DNA from: a virus | IMG/VR virus record: IMGVR_UViG_3300042876_000338 | Location: 1 to 59,156 of that record | Direction: 5' to 3' (one strand) | Length of the DNA: 59,156 nt | Shown: in pieces, positions 16,201 through 23,909 of the stretch | Layout: every line of letters starts with the position of its first letter | Numbering within the stretch: position 1 is the stretch's first letter | Position numbers and translations under genes: made by a program | The notes under the pieces: model-generated | Database searches by the model: none | What the model was told of the DNA's origin: nothing | What the model saw: only the letters and a program-made list of their open reading frames with translations

Positions 16201-17142
16201 ATGGCGCTCGAACGCTTCAGGAACATCCGCTTCTCCGCGCAGTCGCAGTCGCGCATCGACGCTTGCAACGAGGTGATCGATCGGTATCAGGCTGCGGGGC
16301 TGAAGCTCACCCTTCGCCAGTTGTATTACCAGTTGGTCACGCAGAACGTGATCACGAACGAAGAGAAGAGCTACAAGAACCTTGGTTCGTTGATCGCCGA
16401 CGCGCGCATGGCCGGACTTGTCGACTGGAGCGCGATCGAAGATCGCGTCCGCCAGCCGCGAAAGCAGTCCGAGTGGACATCGATCCAGTCGCTCGTCCGC
16501 GGCGCCGTGCGCGCCTTCCGGCTCCCGCGCTGGGCGGGGCAGACCTACTACGCCGAGTTGTGGGTCGAGAAGGACGCGCTCGCCGGAGTGCTGGAGCCAC
16601 TCGCGTCGCAGTTCCACGTGACGCTCATGGTCAACCGCGGCTACTCGTCGGCGTCGGCGATGTACGAGAGCGCGCGGCGCTTCGTCGAGAACTGCCGGGC
16701 CGAGAGCGGCTATGACGCCACCGCTGGCGTTGCGCAGTACGACGGCGACGAAGTCGACCTCGCCAAGCACCCCGTGCTCTTCTACCTTGGAGACCACGAC
16801 CCCAGCGGTGAGGACATGGTGCGGGACGTGCGCGATCGGCTTTCCACCTTCGGGGTCAACGTGGACGTGGTCAAGGTCGCGCTGACCACGGCGCAGGTGA
16901 AGCAGTACCGTCCGCCGCCCAACCCGGCGAAGATGAGCGACAGCCGCGCGGCGGCCTACGTCGCGAAGCACGGCCACTCGTCGTGGGAAGTGGACGCGCT
17001 CCCCCCCGACGTGCTCGCCAAGATCGTGAGCGACTCTTTCGCTTCGATCCTCGACGTCAGGAAGATGCAGCGAGTCATCGCGCAGGAGAAGCTCGACACG
17101 GCTCGACTCGTGAAGGCGGCCGAAGCGCTGGGGGGCGAGTAG
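16201..17142 (+). CDS. TOPRIM-domain protein, Spo11/Topo VI A-like, 313 aa
   Basis: ATG 16201 follows GGGAGG. The N-terminal half (LTLRQLYYQLVTQNVI, ...DWSAIEDR) is the winged-helix region found in stand-alone TOPRIM proteins. The TOPRIM signature is visible as LWVEKDAL (Glu near 121) and YLGDHDPSGEDM near 197-208 (DxD with a following Glu), then WEVDALPP. The catalytic Tyr of a true topoisomerase is not obvious, although QLYYQL holds candidates. Such proteins act on nucleic-acid phosphodiesters; the precise reaction here is unknown. Confidence 0.82.
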   Translation: MALERFRNIRFSAQSQSRIDACNEVIDRYQAAGLKLTLRQLYYQLVTQNVITNEEKSYKNLGSLIADARMAGLVDWSAIEDRVRQPRKQSEWTSIQSLVRGAVRAFRLPRWAGQTYYAELWVEKDALAGVLEPLASQFHVTLMVNRGYSSASAMYESARRFVENCRAESGYDATAGVAQYDGDEVDLAKHPVLFYLGDHDPSGEDMVRDVRDRLSTFGVNVDVVKVALTTAQVKQYRPPPNPAKMSDSRAAAYVAKHGHSSWEVDALPPDVLAKIVSDSFASILDVRKMQRVIAQEKLDTARLVKAAEALGGE

Positions 17143-17144
17143 CC

Positions 17145-17696
17145 ATGAAGCCGCGCGCCTTGATCGTTCTCCTTCCCCTCCTCGCGCTGGGCTGTAGCCC
17201 GATGTACGTGTGCGACGGATCCGAGACCTACTGTGTCGACGAGACGCCGGTCATCTTCGACAAGACGATCCCCGACGCCTACCGCGGCGACGCGCTGATC
17301 GAAGCGCGAATCGGCGCGCAGCTTGGCGCGTCGCTCGCCTACTGGCGCGTCGCGCACGCGCAGCTTTCCGGGTGGCGCATCGTCTACACCGCGGGGCTGA
17401 TCACGTGCGCGGGCGATCCGGCCACGGGGTGCTTCTCGGCCGACGATCGCACGATCACGCTGACCTTCTACGCACCGCAGTTCGCGCCCGGGTGCGTCGA
17501 GGACTCCGCGCTTCCGCATGAGATCGGGCACTTCGTTTCCGACCATGAAGGTGCGGCGTGGTGCGACTTCTCCGGCCCGTGGGCCGAGATGCTCGCGCAG
17601 CCCGAGTGCGCGCCGCTGGCGCATGCGGAGCCGTACGCGAACCCCTTGTTTCTCTGGTACTCGATCCCCTGCCGTGCGACGTGGAGGACACCATGA
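17145..17696 (+). CDS. Lipoprotein with HExxH zinc-protease motif, 183 aa
   Basis: The N-terminus is a lipoprotein signal (MKPRALIVLLPLLALGC, lipobox LALGC, Cys 17). HEIGH near 125-129 is a gluzincin/metzincin-type zinc site (HEIGHFVSDHEG), followed by several Cys that could form disulfides in the periplasm. It may be an exported peptidase that modifies the envelope during infection or lysogeny. Four-base overlap with the next small membrane gene. Confidence 0.82.
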   Translation: MKPRALIVLLPLLALGCSPMYVCDGSETYCVDETPVIFDKTIPDAYRGDALIEARIGAQLGASLAYWRVAHAQLSGWRIVYTAGLITCAGDPATGCFSADDRTITLTFYAPQFAPGCVEDSALPHEIGHFVSDHEGAAWCDFSGPWAEMLAQPECAPLAHAEPYANPLFLWYSIPCRATWRTP

Positions 17697-17848
17697 GTCG
17701 CCTCCGCATGGCGTTCGTCGGCACGATCACGCTGGCCGGTGCCATCATCTTCGGCGACCTCGGGCTGGGCGGGGTCATGCTCGGCGCCGGGCTTGCTGGG
17801 CTCGGCGCGATGGCCGCATCGATGGACGACCGCCCGGAGACGCCGTGA
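17693..17848 (+). CDS. Small hydrophobic membrane protein, 51 aa
   Basis: ATGA overlap with the lipoprotein stop fixes the start at 17693. The protein is almost all hydrophobic and Gly-rich between residues 7 and 43, enough for one long or two short spans, with a short acidic tail (DDRPETP). Holin- or pore-like size; function unknown. Confidence 0.65.
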   Translation: MSRLRMAFVGTITLAGAIIFGDLGLGGVMLGAGLAGLGAMAASMDDRPETP

Positions 17849-18093
17849 TCCCCACCGTCCCGCCCGCGTGCTCCGAGCCGTGCCCCGACGGATGCGACCT
17901 CGCGTGCGAGAGGAAGGCAACGTGGCACCCCGCGCCGGGTGCCGCGCTCATCCTCGGGAAGATGAGCGCGCACGGCGTGCGCTTCGTGGTCGACGCCACG
18001 GGCGGTGGCGTGCTCTTCGGTCAGGCGAAAGGAAAGTTCAACCAGAAGATCAACCGCCGCGTCGGATCGGTGCGGCCGTGGAGGGGCGAATGA
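17845..18093 (+). CDS. Cys-rich small protein, 82 aa
   Basis: The GTG start overlaps the upstream stop (GTGA). The N-terminus has four cysteines in CSEPCPDGCDLAC, a tight metal- or disulfide-type cluster, followed by a beta segment and a basic C-terminus. No signal peptide. Unknown function. Confidence 0.62.
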   Translation: MIPTVPPACSEPCPDGCDLACERKATWHPAPGAALILGKMSAHGVRFVVDATGGGVLFGQAKGKFNQKINRRVGSVRPWRGE

Positions 18094-18293
18094 AGCGGGT
18101 GGAGTGCGCGGAGAGGAAGGCAGCACTGGCCGAGCGCCGTGTCGTCCGCACGGCGCGGGCGTGGTTCGCCTCCTTCGGACGGAACTCGATCGAGGGTGAG
18201 ATGGAACGCCTGAAGCGGAACAACCGCTTCCTCTTCGCCCTCGGGCTCGACCACGCCGCGGCGATCGTGCGGCGCCGGGAGATCAAGCGATGA
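18090..18293 (+). CDS. Small basic helical protein, 67 aa
   Basis: ATG at 18090 overlaps the upstream stop. Strongly Arg/Lys- and Ala-rich helices (AERRVVRTARAWFASF, ERLKRNNRFLF). Possibly nucleic-acid binding. ATGA overlap with the next gene. Confidence 0.62.
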   Translation: MKRVECAERKAALAERRVVRTARAWFASFGRNSIEGEMERLKRNNRFLFALGLDHAAAIVRRREIKR

Positions 18294-18748
18294 CGACGAA
18301 CACGCCGAAGATCGGTCGGATCGTGCCCAAAGGGCGCATTCACGGCTGGCAGACGAGTCCGCGCACCGGAGAGTACGGGCCGCTCTGCCAAGGCGGTGAT
18401 CTCCATTACGCCGGTATGAAGGCCAGCGTCGCGCCCGAGTTAGTTACGCAAGCCGCCGAGATCACCTGTGGCAAGTGCCTATCCACGATCCGCGCAGACG
18501 CGAAGCTGCCCGGATCGATGCAGGCAACGACGCTGCGTCAGCGCTTCGGCTACCTCACCGGGATCAGCGCGGGCGTGCCGATGTTCGTCGCCGAGGAGAT
18601 CGATGCGGAGGTGAATCGACGCCGCGTCCTTGGCTACAAGGGCCACGCTGGAAAGCAGCCGGTCGTCGGCGATGTCGTGCGTGAAGTGCTGATCTCGTGG
18701 GCTCGCCACGTCCGAGCGGCGCGCGAGAAACGAACGGAGACACCATGA
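18290..18748 (+). CDS. Hypothetical protein, 152 aa
   Basis: The N-terminus contains HGWQTSPRTGEYGPLCQ, and ITCGKCLS is near residue 60, with Cys and His that could bind zinc. The C-terminal part is helical and basic (WARHVRAAREKRTE). The first 65 residues look like a small treble-clef module. Not otherwise recognised. Confidence 0.7.
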   Translation: MTTNTPKIGRIVPKGRIHGWQTSPRTGEYGPLCQGGDLHYAGMKASVAPELVTQAAEITCGKCLSTIRADAKLPGSMQATTLRQRFGYLTGISAGVPMFVAEEIDAEVNRRRVLGYKGHAGKQPVVGDVVREVLISWARHVRAAREKRTETP

Positions 18749-19047
18749 GCCCGACCGTGACCTCTCCTAGCTACAACGAGGCGGTTCGCGCCTGCGACGC
18801 GGCGCGCGATGCCACGGACGCGGCGCGGATCGAGTGGCAGCAAAAGTTCTACCGCTTCACCCGGCTGATCGGCATCTTCTACGCCCACCCGGCGTGGCTG
18901 CGGTACGGCCGCGCGATGGCCGCGTACGATCGCGCCTTCGATCGCTACCTCGCGGCCTACGCCGCGGAGGTGGCATCGTGGGCAGCCCTGAGCCCGGTCC
19001 CTAGCCCCTCGGCGAGCGCCCGGCCGCCAGTCTACTATGTCAATTAG
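18745..19047 (+). CDS. Helical protein, 100 aa
   Basis: ATGA overlap with the previous gene. Ala/Asp/Arg-rich helices with many aromatic residues (FYRFTRLIGIFYAHPAWLRYG) and a Pro/Ser tail. The end of the gene and its stop fall in an AT-rich repeat region just before the integrase. Confidence 0.65.
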   Translation: MSPTVTSPSYNEAVRACDAARDATDAARIEWQQKFYRFTRLIGIFYAHPAWLRYGRAMAAYDRAFDRYLAAYAAEVASWAALSPVPSPSASARPPVYYVN

Positions 19048-19118
19048 GCATAGTCTACTTTCCCCAATGATTTCAAGCACTTACCCCATCTGTTAAGACG
19101 CATTAACGGAACCATGGT
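19029..19118. promoter_or_regulatory. AT-rich repeat region before the integrase (candidate attP or operator)
   Basis: Direct repeat AGTCTACT occurs at 19029-19036 and 19052-19059. An inverted repeat ACTATG...CATAGT spans 19034-19054 around TCAATTAGG. TCAAGCACTTA at 19073-19083 is the inverted copy of TAAGTGCTTGA at 12936-12946. Arm-type repeats next to a tyrosine recombinase start are typical of attachment or control sites, but no core can be proven from one sequence. Confidence 0.45.
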
Positions 19119-20123
19119 ATGACCCCCCGCATGGCCGACCTCACCCGAGTCCCAGCACCCGATCCGCTCGCCGTTCTCACGCCTGACGAGGCGGCGCGCG
19201 TGCGCGCGGCCGTGAATGAAGCGTGGTCCCCGGAGACCCGGCGGGCCTACGGCTGGGGCTGGCGCGTGTGGTCGGGCTGGGCCGCGGAGCACGAGAAGAT
19301 CGACTTCCCGGCCGACCCGGGCGCCGTGGCACTGTGGCTCACCGATCAGCCGACCGTCGCCACGGCGATGACCGTGATCGCGGCGATCCGCTGGCGCCAC
19401 CACGCCGCCCGCGTGTTCTCCCCGACCGACGCCGAGGAGGTGAAGATGGCGTTGAAGGCGCTGCGCCGCACGAAGGGAACGGCGCCGCGGGGCAGGAAGG
19501 CGGCGGTGACGCTCGACGACCTCGCTCGGCTGCTCGATCAGGTCGACCGCGCGACGTGCATGGGGGCGCGCGACGCCGCGCTCCTCCTCGTCGGCTGGCA
19601 CGCGGCGCTGCGGCGCTCCGAGCTTGTCGGTTTGAACTGGAACGACGTCGAGCCGTCGCCCGGCGGGATCACGCTGCGGATCCGCCGCTCGAAGACGGAT
19701 CAGGAGGGCGCCGGGCAGGTTGTTGGCGTCGGTCCCGTGGAAGACTCCGCACTCTGCGCCATCCGCGCGCTCGAAGCGTGGCGGAAGGAGAGCCTGATCG
19801 GCCAGATCGGCGACGGGCCAATCTTCCGCGCCTGCGACGCGCACGGCGCCTTGCTGAACACCCGACTCTCGGCGAAGAGCGCGGCCGAAGTCGTGAAGCG
19901 CTGCGGCGCCGCCTCGGGGCTCGACCCCGCGCGGCTGGGCGGGCACTCTCTCCGCTCCGGCTTCGTGACCGAAGCGTACCGACGCGGCGCGAGCGACGCC
20001 GAGATCATGGGGACGACGCGGCATGAAAACTCGACGATGCTGAAGCGGTACAAGCGTGAGGCAGATCCCGTGGCGCAAGGGGCGTCGCGGCGAATGAACC
20101 GGAAACCAACGGAGGAAAAATGA
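19119..20123 (+). CDS. int: Tyrosine recombinase / integrase, 334 aa
   Basis: The N-terminal SAM-like core-binding domain covers about residues 20-120 (NEAWSPETRRAYGWGWRVW). The catalytic domain has the first Arg in HAALRRSELVGLNW near 165, GGHSLRSGF (H-x-x-R) near 275, a later His in TTRHENS, and the nucleophile Tyr in MLKRYKRE near 310. All catalytic residues are present, so it should be active in site-specific integration and excision. ATG 19119 is used; an in-frame ATG 12 bases later is the alternative. The start lies beside the repeat region described above. Confidence 0.93.
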   Translation: MTPRMADLTRVPAPDPLAVLTPDEAARVRAAVNEAWSPETRRAYGWGWRVWSGWAAEHEKIDFPADPGAVALWLTDQPTVATAMTVIAAIRWRHHAARVFSPTDAEEVKMALKALRRTKGTAPRGRKAAVTLDDLARLLDQVDRATCMGARDAALLLVGWHAALRRSELVGLNWNDVEPSPGGITLRIRRSKTDQEGAGQVVGVGPVEDSALCAIRALEAWRKESLIGQIGDGPIFRACDAHGALLNTRLSAKSAAEVVKRCGAASGLDPARLGGHSLRSGFVTEAYRRGASDAEIMGTTRHENSTMLKRYKREADPVAQGASRRMNRKPTEEK

Positions 20124-20338
20124 AGCGGTGGATCGTGGTGGCGGAAGAGAACGACGGGAGCGAGGTGAAGCGGCAGGCAGTTGCGACCTGCACGTGCCCC
20201 GAGGACGCGGATCACTTCATCCTGACGTGCGTCGCGGACGACCTCTCGGCGTACGTGCTGGAGGTCGAGACCGACGAGTGGGTTCACCCGGCGTTTGGCG
20301 AGGTCGCCAGCGTCGAAGAGGACGGGGAGGAGGGGTAG
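20120..20338 (+). CDS. Small acidic protein, 72 aa
   Basis: ATGA overlap with the integrase stop; located where an excisionase is often found. However, the protein is acidic and beta-rich (KRWIVVAEENDGSEVK, SAYVLEVETDEWVH) with CTCPEDADHFILTC in the middle and no helix-turn-helix, so it is not an obvious Xis. Confidence 0.68.
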   Translation: MKRWIVVAEENDGSEVKRQAVATCTCPEDADHFILTCVADDLSAYVLEVETDEWVHPAFGEVASVEEDGEEG

Positions 20339-20506
20339 ATGAGCGCAGAGAAGCAGTACGAACGGCTAACGCAGCAGTTTCTAGCCGACATGGCGCGCGT
20401 GAAGGCCCCGGTCGCCGACTACTTGGCGGCGCTGAAGGCCGCACGGGAAGAACTGGACATGGTGATCGACGCCGCGACGAACGACGCGGCACGGGAGGAA
20501 GGGTAA
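20339..20506 (+). CDS. Small helical protein, 55 aa
   Basis: ATG at 20339 directly overlaps the previous stop (TAGATG) and the TAA at 20504-20506 shares its last base with the next ATG. Entirely helical and charged (EKQYERLTQQFLADMARVK). Function unknown. Confidence 0.6.
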   Translation: MSAEKQYERLTQQFLADMARVKAPVADYLAALKAAREELDMVIDAATNDAAREEG

Positions 20507-20715
20507 TGGCGCGAAAGCCCAAGATGACGTTGGCCGAGTGGATCGTCATCCGCGAGAAGATGAAGCGGAAGAATCTCGATCGGCAGCGAACCATCTACGC
20601 GGAGCGCAACGCCGGGGCCACGTTCGCGTCGCTCGTCGACAAGTACGAAGTGAGTTCGGCACGTATCGCGCAGTTGTACCACAAAGAACGCCGTCGTCTT
20701 GGGGAGGAAGGGTAG
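20506..20715 (+). CDS. Sigma region-4-like helix-turn-helix protein, 69 aa
   Basis: TAATG coupling to the previous gene. Residues about 38-65 (ATFASLVDKYEVSSARIAQLYHKE) match the spacing of a sigma-70 region 4 or LuxR-type helix-turn-helix, where the second helix contacts a -35 element. The N-terminus is basic. A stand-alone region-4-like protein could redirect or inhibit host RNA polymerase. This is pattern-based inference. Confidence 0.65.
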   Translation: MARKPKMTLAEWIVIREKMKRKNLDRQRTIYAERNAGATFASLVDKYEVSSARIAQLYHKERRRLGEEG

Positions 20716-21015
20716 ATGAGCCACTATAGCGACAACGAAGGAGCCGTTCGCGTAGACTTCTTCCGCGAGTCCGGGAAGTGGATCGCGACGGAGTCGATCG
20801 ACATGACGGGGTTCTACTTCGGCCGCGTCGAAAGCGTGCAAGGCCGGAAGGAGAAGGCGCATCTTCTTCCTGCCGCGATCATCGAAGCGATCCGGTCCGA
20901 CGAGACGATGCACGCCCGAGACGGATCGCTGCGTTACGCTGGGTCGTGGGCGGTGTGCCTCGATCCGTACCACGAGTTCTCCTACCCGCAGATGTTCAAG
21001 CTGCCCGAGAGGTGA
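20716..21015 (+). CDS. Hypothetical protein, 99 aa
   Basis: ATG directly follows the preceding TAG, with GGAGGAAGG upstream. Mixed alpha/beta with aromatic-rich parts (DMTGFYFGRVES, DPYHEFSYPQMF). No motif recognised. Confidence 0.68.
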   Translation: MSHYSDNEGAVRVDFFRESGKWIATESIDMTGFYFGRVESVQGRKEKAHLLPAAIIEAIRSDETMHARDGSLRYAGSWAVCLDPYHEFSYPQMFKLPER

Positions 21016-21020
21016 GCCCC

Positions 21021-21209
21021 ATGCCGATCTACGAGTTCCAGTGCAAGAAGTGCAACGGCGTGATCGAGGAGATCCGGTGCGTCACCGATCGCTCGCGCCC
21101 GGCCGAGTGCCCGGCGTGCTCGCCGCGGCTCGGCTACACCGTGTCAGCCGAGCCGATCATGTCGGCGCCCGCACCGCAGTTCCCGGGCGCCTCGGGGTGG
21201 CAGCGATGA
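21021..21209 (+). CDS. FmdB-type zinc ribbon protein, 62 aa
   Basis: MPIYEFQCKKCNGVIEE at the start and CPAC near residue 37 are the hallmark of the FmdB/putative regulatory zinc-ribbon family (YEFxCxxCG ... CPxC). This family is widespread in bacteria and phages with no firm role. The stop overlaps the next ATG. Confidence 0.85.
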   Translation: MPIYEFQCKKCNGVIEEIRCVTDRSRPAECPACSPRLGYTVSAEPIMSAPAPQFPGASGWQR

Positions 21210-21655
21210 CCGCGCGCGAGAAGATCAAGGCTGCGCTCGCCGCGCTGGAGCGCGAAGCGCGGCTCGACACGGGCGGCGGGATGGGCAATCCGGAAGGCGC
21301 ACTCGACGCCGTCGAAAAGGCGGTCGACGAGGCAATCGCGGAGGCCGTGGCGGCCACGCGGACGCGAAGCGTGGCGAGCTGGGAACGCGTCGAGGACAAG
21401 ATCAGCGCGTTCCGAGATGTCGTCACCGCGCGAGTGACGGGGCAGGGGGCCTGCATGGCCGACCTGAGCCGCGCGCGGACCGCGATCCTCGACGCCGTGC
21501 GAGCGCTCCCTGACCGCCGAGAGCGCATCGCCGTGGCCGCGATGCAGGGGCTACTCGCGTCCGACCACGACTGGGATCACCCGGCGAGGGAGATCGCCAC
21601 CGTCGCCGTCGATCAGGCCGACGCGCTGATCGCCAAGCTCGACGGGTCACCATGA
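21206..21655 (+). CDS. Helical hypothetical protein, 149 aa
   Basis: Nearly all alpha-helical, Ala/Glu/Arg-rich, with a short Gly-rich break (DTGGGMGNP). No conserved motif. Tight overlaps with both neighbours. Unknown. Confidence 0.7.
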   Translation: MTAREKIKAALAALEREARLDTGGGMGNPEGALDAVEKAVDEAIAEAVAATRTRSVASWERVEDKISAFRDVVTARVTGQGACMADLSRARTAILDAVRALPDRRERIAVAAMQGLLASDHDWDHPAREIATVAVDQADALIAKLDGSP

Positions 21656-21906
21656 GGTTCGTCGATCCCGCGCTGGCAGACAGCAACGCCAAGGCAGAGA
21701 ACGCAGACGCGGTGGCACGCGTCGAGCGCGCGCGGGCACGAATGGAGATCGCAGAGCGGCAGGCACGCCGAGAGATCGCCACTCGGGTATTGCTCGTGCT
21801 CGTCGAGAGTCACGACAACGATCGCGCGTTCAACCGGACGCTCGCGGGGCGCGCCGTCGCCTACGCCGACGACCTGATCAAGACGCTCGTGGAGCGCAAG
21901 CCGTGA
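21652..21906 (+). CDS. Helical hypothetical protein, 84 aa
   Basis: A single long basic/acidic helix (residues 15-50, ARVERARARMEIAERQARRE) followed by a second helix. Overlaps both neighbours by four bases. It may form a coiled coil. Unknown. Confidence 0.66.
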   Translation: MRFVDPALADSNAKAENADAVARVERARARMEIAERQARREIATRVLLVLVESHDNDRAFNRTLAGRAVAYADDLIKTLVERKP

Positions 21907-22127
21907 TCTTCGACGCCCCCGCCCGCCCGCGCGCGTGCTGCAACTGCATCCACTTCCGGCGCCCTGCGATGGATCTCCCACAGGGCGCCGGGACGTGCGT
22001 CGGGCCGGGGGGCGTCGCGGTGCAGTCGCTACCGGATCACCGGGGCCGTGCGTGGATGGGACGGCTGACGCACCCCGATCACGTCGCGGAGTGCTTCGTC
22101 AGCGACGAACAAGGTCGACGGCGGTGA
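21903..22127 (+). CDS. Cys-containing small protein, 74 aa; last gene of the left plus block
   Basis: GTG start overlapping the upstream stop. CCNCIHFRRP near residue 12, GTCVGP near 30 and a later Cys suggest a compact metal site. It ends inside the 3' end of the convergent lipoprotein gene (29-base overlap, 22099-22127), which marks the junction of the early (plus) and late (minus) transcription units. Confidence 0.68.
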   Translation: MIFDAPARPRACCNCIHFRRPAMDLPQGAGTCVGPGGVAVQSLPDHRGRAWMGRLTHPDHVAECFVSDEQGRRR

Positions 22128-22530
22128 GCCGCGCTTTGACCGCCGCCGCGCACGACTTCGCGGGCGGCTCGGTGTAGTCCTTCTCGCAGATCGAGAGCCC
22201 GACGTGACACGCCTCCTCGGGGAGCGCGCCGTCGCGGGCGAACGGCGAGTAGACGATCCCGATCTGATGGTCGCCGCCCGTGTCCCCCCAGACCACTCGA
22301 CCGTCAGGGATCACGTAGGGCGCGGCGTGGACCGCGATCGTCCCGCCCCACTGCCCCGTAACGGCGCACGACGCCTGCGCCCGTGCCGCAGCCATGACGT
22401 CCTGCCACCCGGCGGGCTCCGCGACGCCGTCGAGTAGCTCGACGCGCCACGAGCGCGGATGATGCGCGCAGGCCGTGAGCGCGAGCGCGGCCGAGATCGC
22501 GATTAAACCGGAGTGGGTCCGAGGCCGCAC
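22099..22530 (-). CDS. Lipoprotein, 143 aa; last gene of the late operon
   Basis: The N-terminus is a lipoprotein signal (GLIAISAALALTAC, lipobox LTAC, Cys 21). The remainder has four Cys, predicted beta strands (TIAVHAAPYVIPDGRVVWG) and no known domain. It lies at the 3' end of the minus operon beyond a strong terminator, so expression is probably low. Candidates are outer-membrane lysis factor or superinfection-exclusion lipoprotein. Confidence 0.75.
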   Translation of the reverse strand: MRPRTHSGLIAISAALALTACAHHPRSWRVELLDGVAEPAGWQDVMAAARAQASCAVTGQWGGTIAVHAAPYVIPDGRVVWGDTGGDHQIGIVYSPFARDGALPEEACHVGLSICEKDYTEPPAKSCAAAVKARLTAVDLVRR

Positions 22531-22534
22531 GGGG

Positions 22535-22879
22535 TCACCGCCGCCGGGCAGCGTGCGCCGCGACGATCAGCACAACGGCGCCGATCGCGCCGTACTTGAT
22601 CAGCGGCCACTTCGAGGGGCGTGGGTCACCGTAGGGCGACCACGTGATCGGGTTGCCGCCCCCGAGTTGGATCTCGATCCGCGGCTTCAGGTAGTCGGCC
22701 GCGGTCTTCTGGCCCGGCGCCTTCGGCGGGGAGGGCTCGAACGGCCGCGGGATGAAGATGTCGGGGCCGTAGGCGGTCTGGATGCGGATCGACTTGACCT
22801 GCGCGTTGAGTGTGTCTTCGACGAGTCCGTCGAAGTCGAAGCTGTTGGGGTTGAAACCCTCGAAGACGGCGAGTCTCAT
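22535..22879 (-). CDS. C-terminally membrane-anchored protein, 114 aa
   Basis: It begins MRLAVFEGFNPN, matching MRLAIFEGY at the start of the 36611-37255 protein. A Pro-rich middle is followed by one span near residues 90-109 (IKYGAIGAVVLIVAAHAA) and a basic end RRR. AGGAG lies upstream. The tail-anchor layout recurs in the late operon, so this is a candidate virion membrane protein. It starts only 32 bases past a strong terminator. Confidence 0.78.
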   Translation of the reverse strand: MRLAVFEGFNPNSFDFDGLVEDTLNAQVKSIRIQTAYGPDIFIPRPFEPSPPKAPGQKTAADYLKPRIEIQLGGGNPITWSPYGDPRPSKWPLIKYGAIGAVVLIVAAHAARRR

Positions 22880-22910
22880 AGCGTTCTCCTAAGCGTGATC
22901 CGCTGCCAGT

Positions 22911-22946
22911 AAAAAAGGCCCGCCCGAGAGCAATCTCGGGCGGGCC
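22911..22946 (-). terminator. Strong rho-independent terminator (minus strand)
   Basis: A perfect 13-bp stem GGCCCGCCCGAGA with its complement over a 4-base loop, followed on the minus strand by TTTTTT (22916-22911). It ends most late transcription after the transglycosylase gene; the two genes beyond it must rely on readthrough or on an unseen promoter. Confidence 0.9.
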
Positions 22947-23020
22947 ACGGTTCACGCCGGGAGGGGGCGCGAGAACGGAGTAGGAACCCCGTCGAAACCG
23001 ATGGTGCCCGAGATGCCCGG

Positions 23021-23731
23021 CTACGTCAACTTTGCTGCGGCCTGCGCGCCGCGGTTGGACACGTCCGCGACGTAGTCCCCCTTGGCCGTGGTGAACTGCG
23101 CGGGCTTGCCCGCGACGAGCGACATGAGCACGTTCCCCTCCCCGGTGTTGTAGGCCGCGATGGCGGCCTCCCAGAGCGCCTTGCCGGTGAGCGGCCGGGG
23201 ATCGGGGTACTTGCCCGGGGGCACGCCGCGCCGCTCAGCAGCCGCGGCCGAGAGCGTCACGTACTGCCCGTCGGTGAGCCCCTTGGCCGCACTCCGGCCC
23301 GTGAAGAACGCGAGCTTCGCCTTCAGGATCTTCGCGCCCTTCTTCACGTTGACGTAGGGGTTCGTCCAGTCGTTCGAGACGAGCCACGGCCCGAACGACC
23401 CGTCGTCGATCTGCATGAGGCCGTGGCCGTGACCGCTGTCCCCGGTGCCCGCCGGACCGCGAGGGCTCAGCGCGTCGCCCCAGAGCGACTCACGATCGCC
23501 GAGGGCGAAGATGAGGTAGGGATCCAGCGCCTCCTCGCGCGCAACCTGAAGCATCGTGTCCGAAAAGGAGCGAGCGCGCTCAGGCAGCGACGCCTTGAAC
23601 GCGAGTTCCTTGCCAGCAGTCACGACCTTGCCAAAGAGATTCACGATTGACCTCCGCGCGAAGAACAACGTGGTGACACCGACCACGCCGAACAACGCGA
23701 GAAGCAGGTTGCGGCGAGAAGGAAGAGGCAT
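23021..23731 (-). CDS. Membrane-anchored lytic transglycosylase (SLT-like), 236 aa
   Basis: One N-terminal span (residues 8-26, LLLALFGVVGVTTLFFA) precedes a lysozyme-like domain. The catalytic Glu is E81 in ALGDRESLWG, followed by GHGLMQIDDG near 103-111 and AAIAAYNTGEGN near 195, the classic SLT layout. It should cleave peptidoglycan. In membrane-containing phages a membrane-bound transglycosylase of this kind sits in the virion and opens the wall during DNA entry; a lysis role is also possible. It is the last gene before the strong terminator. Confidence 0.9.
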   Translation of the reverse strand: MPLPSRRNLLLALFGVVGVTTLFFARRSIVNLFGKVVTAGKELAFKASLPERARSFSDTMLQVAREEALDPYLIFALGDRESLWGDALSPRGPAGTGDSGHGHGLMQIDDGSFGPWLVSNDWTNPYVNVKKGAKILKAKLAFFTGRSAAKGLTDGQYVTLSAAAAERRGVPPGKYPDPRPLTGKALWEAAIAAYNTGEGNVLMSLVAGKPAQFTTAKGDYVADVSNRGAQAAAKLT

Positions 23732-23749
23732 AGAGATCCTCGAAGGGAC

Positions 23750-23839
23750 CTACCGGCGGTGGGTCCGCTTCTTCTTGCAGCGGCCCTTGCGGGGGCCCGA
23801 CTTCACGATGCCCTTGGGGCACTTGCGGTGCTTCGCCAT
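23750..23839 (-). CDS. 29-aa Lys/Arg-rich peptide
   Basis: ATG at 23839 has GGAGAAGCAC upstream. The peptide (MAKHRKCPKGIVKSG...) is about half Lys/Arg/His with two Cys, similar to the 35-aa and 64-aa basic peptides at 37591 and 37709. Probably a DNA-condensing virion peptide. Short, so support is the ribosome site and position. Confidence 0.6.
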   Translation of the reverse strand: MAKHRKCPKGIVKSGPRKGRCKKKRTHRR

Positions 23840-23859
23840 TGTGCTTCTCCTTTTGCTAT

Positions 23860-23904
23860 GCGGTGTCTAGAACACCGCGGTTGAGGATCGAGAAGTCTCG
23901 ATCC
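23860..23904 (-). terminator. Tandem hairpins (possible attenuator)
   Basis: Two small perfect hairpins: 23860-23866 with 23872-23878 (GCGGTGT/ACACCGC) and 23885-23893 with 23896-23904 (GGATCGAGA/TCTCGATCC). They sit between the 23910 gene and the 29-aa peptide gene. There is no T run, so they may slow polymerase or protect mRNA ends rather than terminate fully. Confidence 0.4.
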
Positions 23905-23909
23905 AGTTG

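Noticed and set aside
20120-20338. Excisionase next to the integrase
   Set aside because: Right place and size, but the protein is acidic and beta-rich with no helix-turn-helix.
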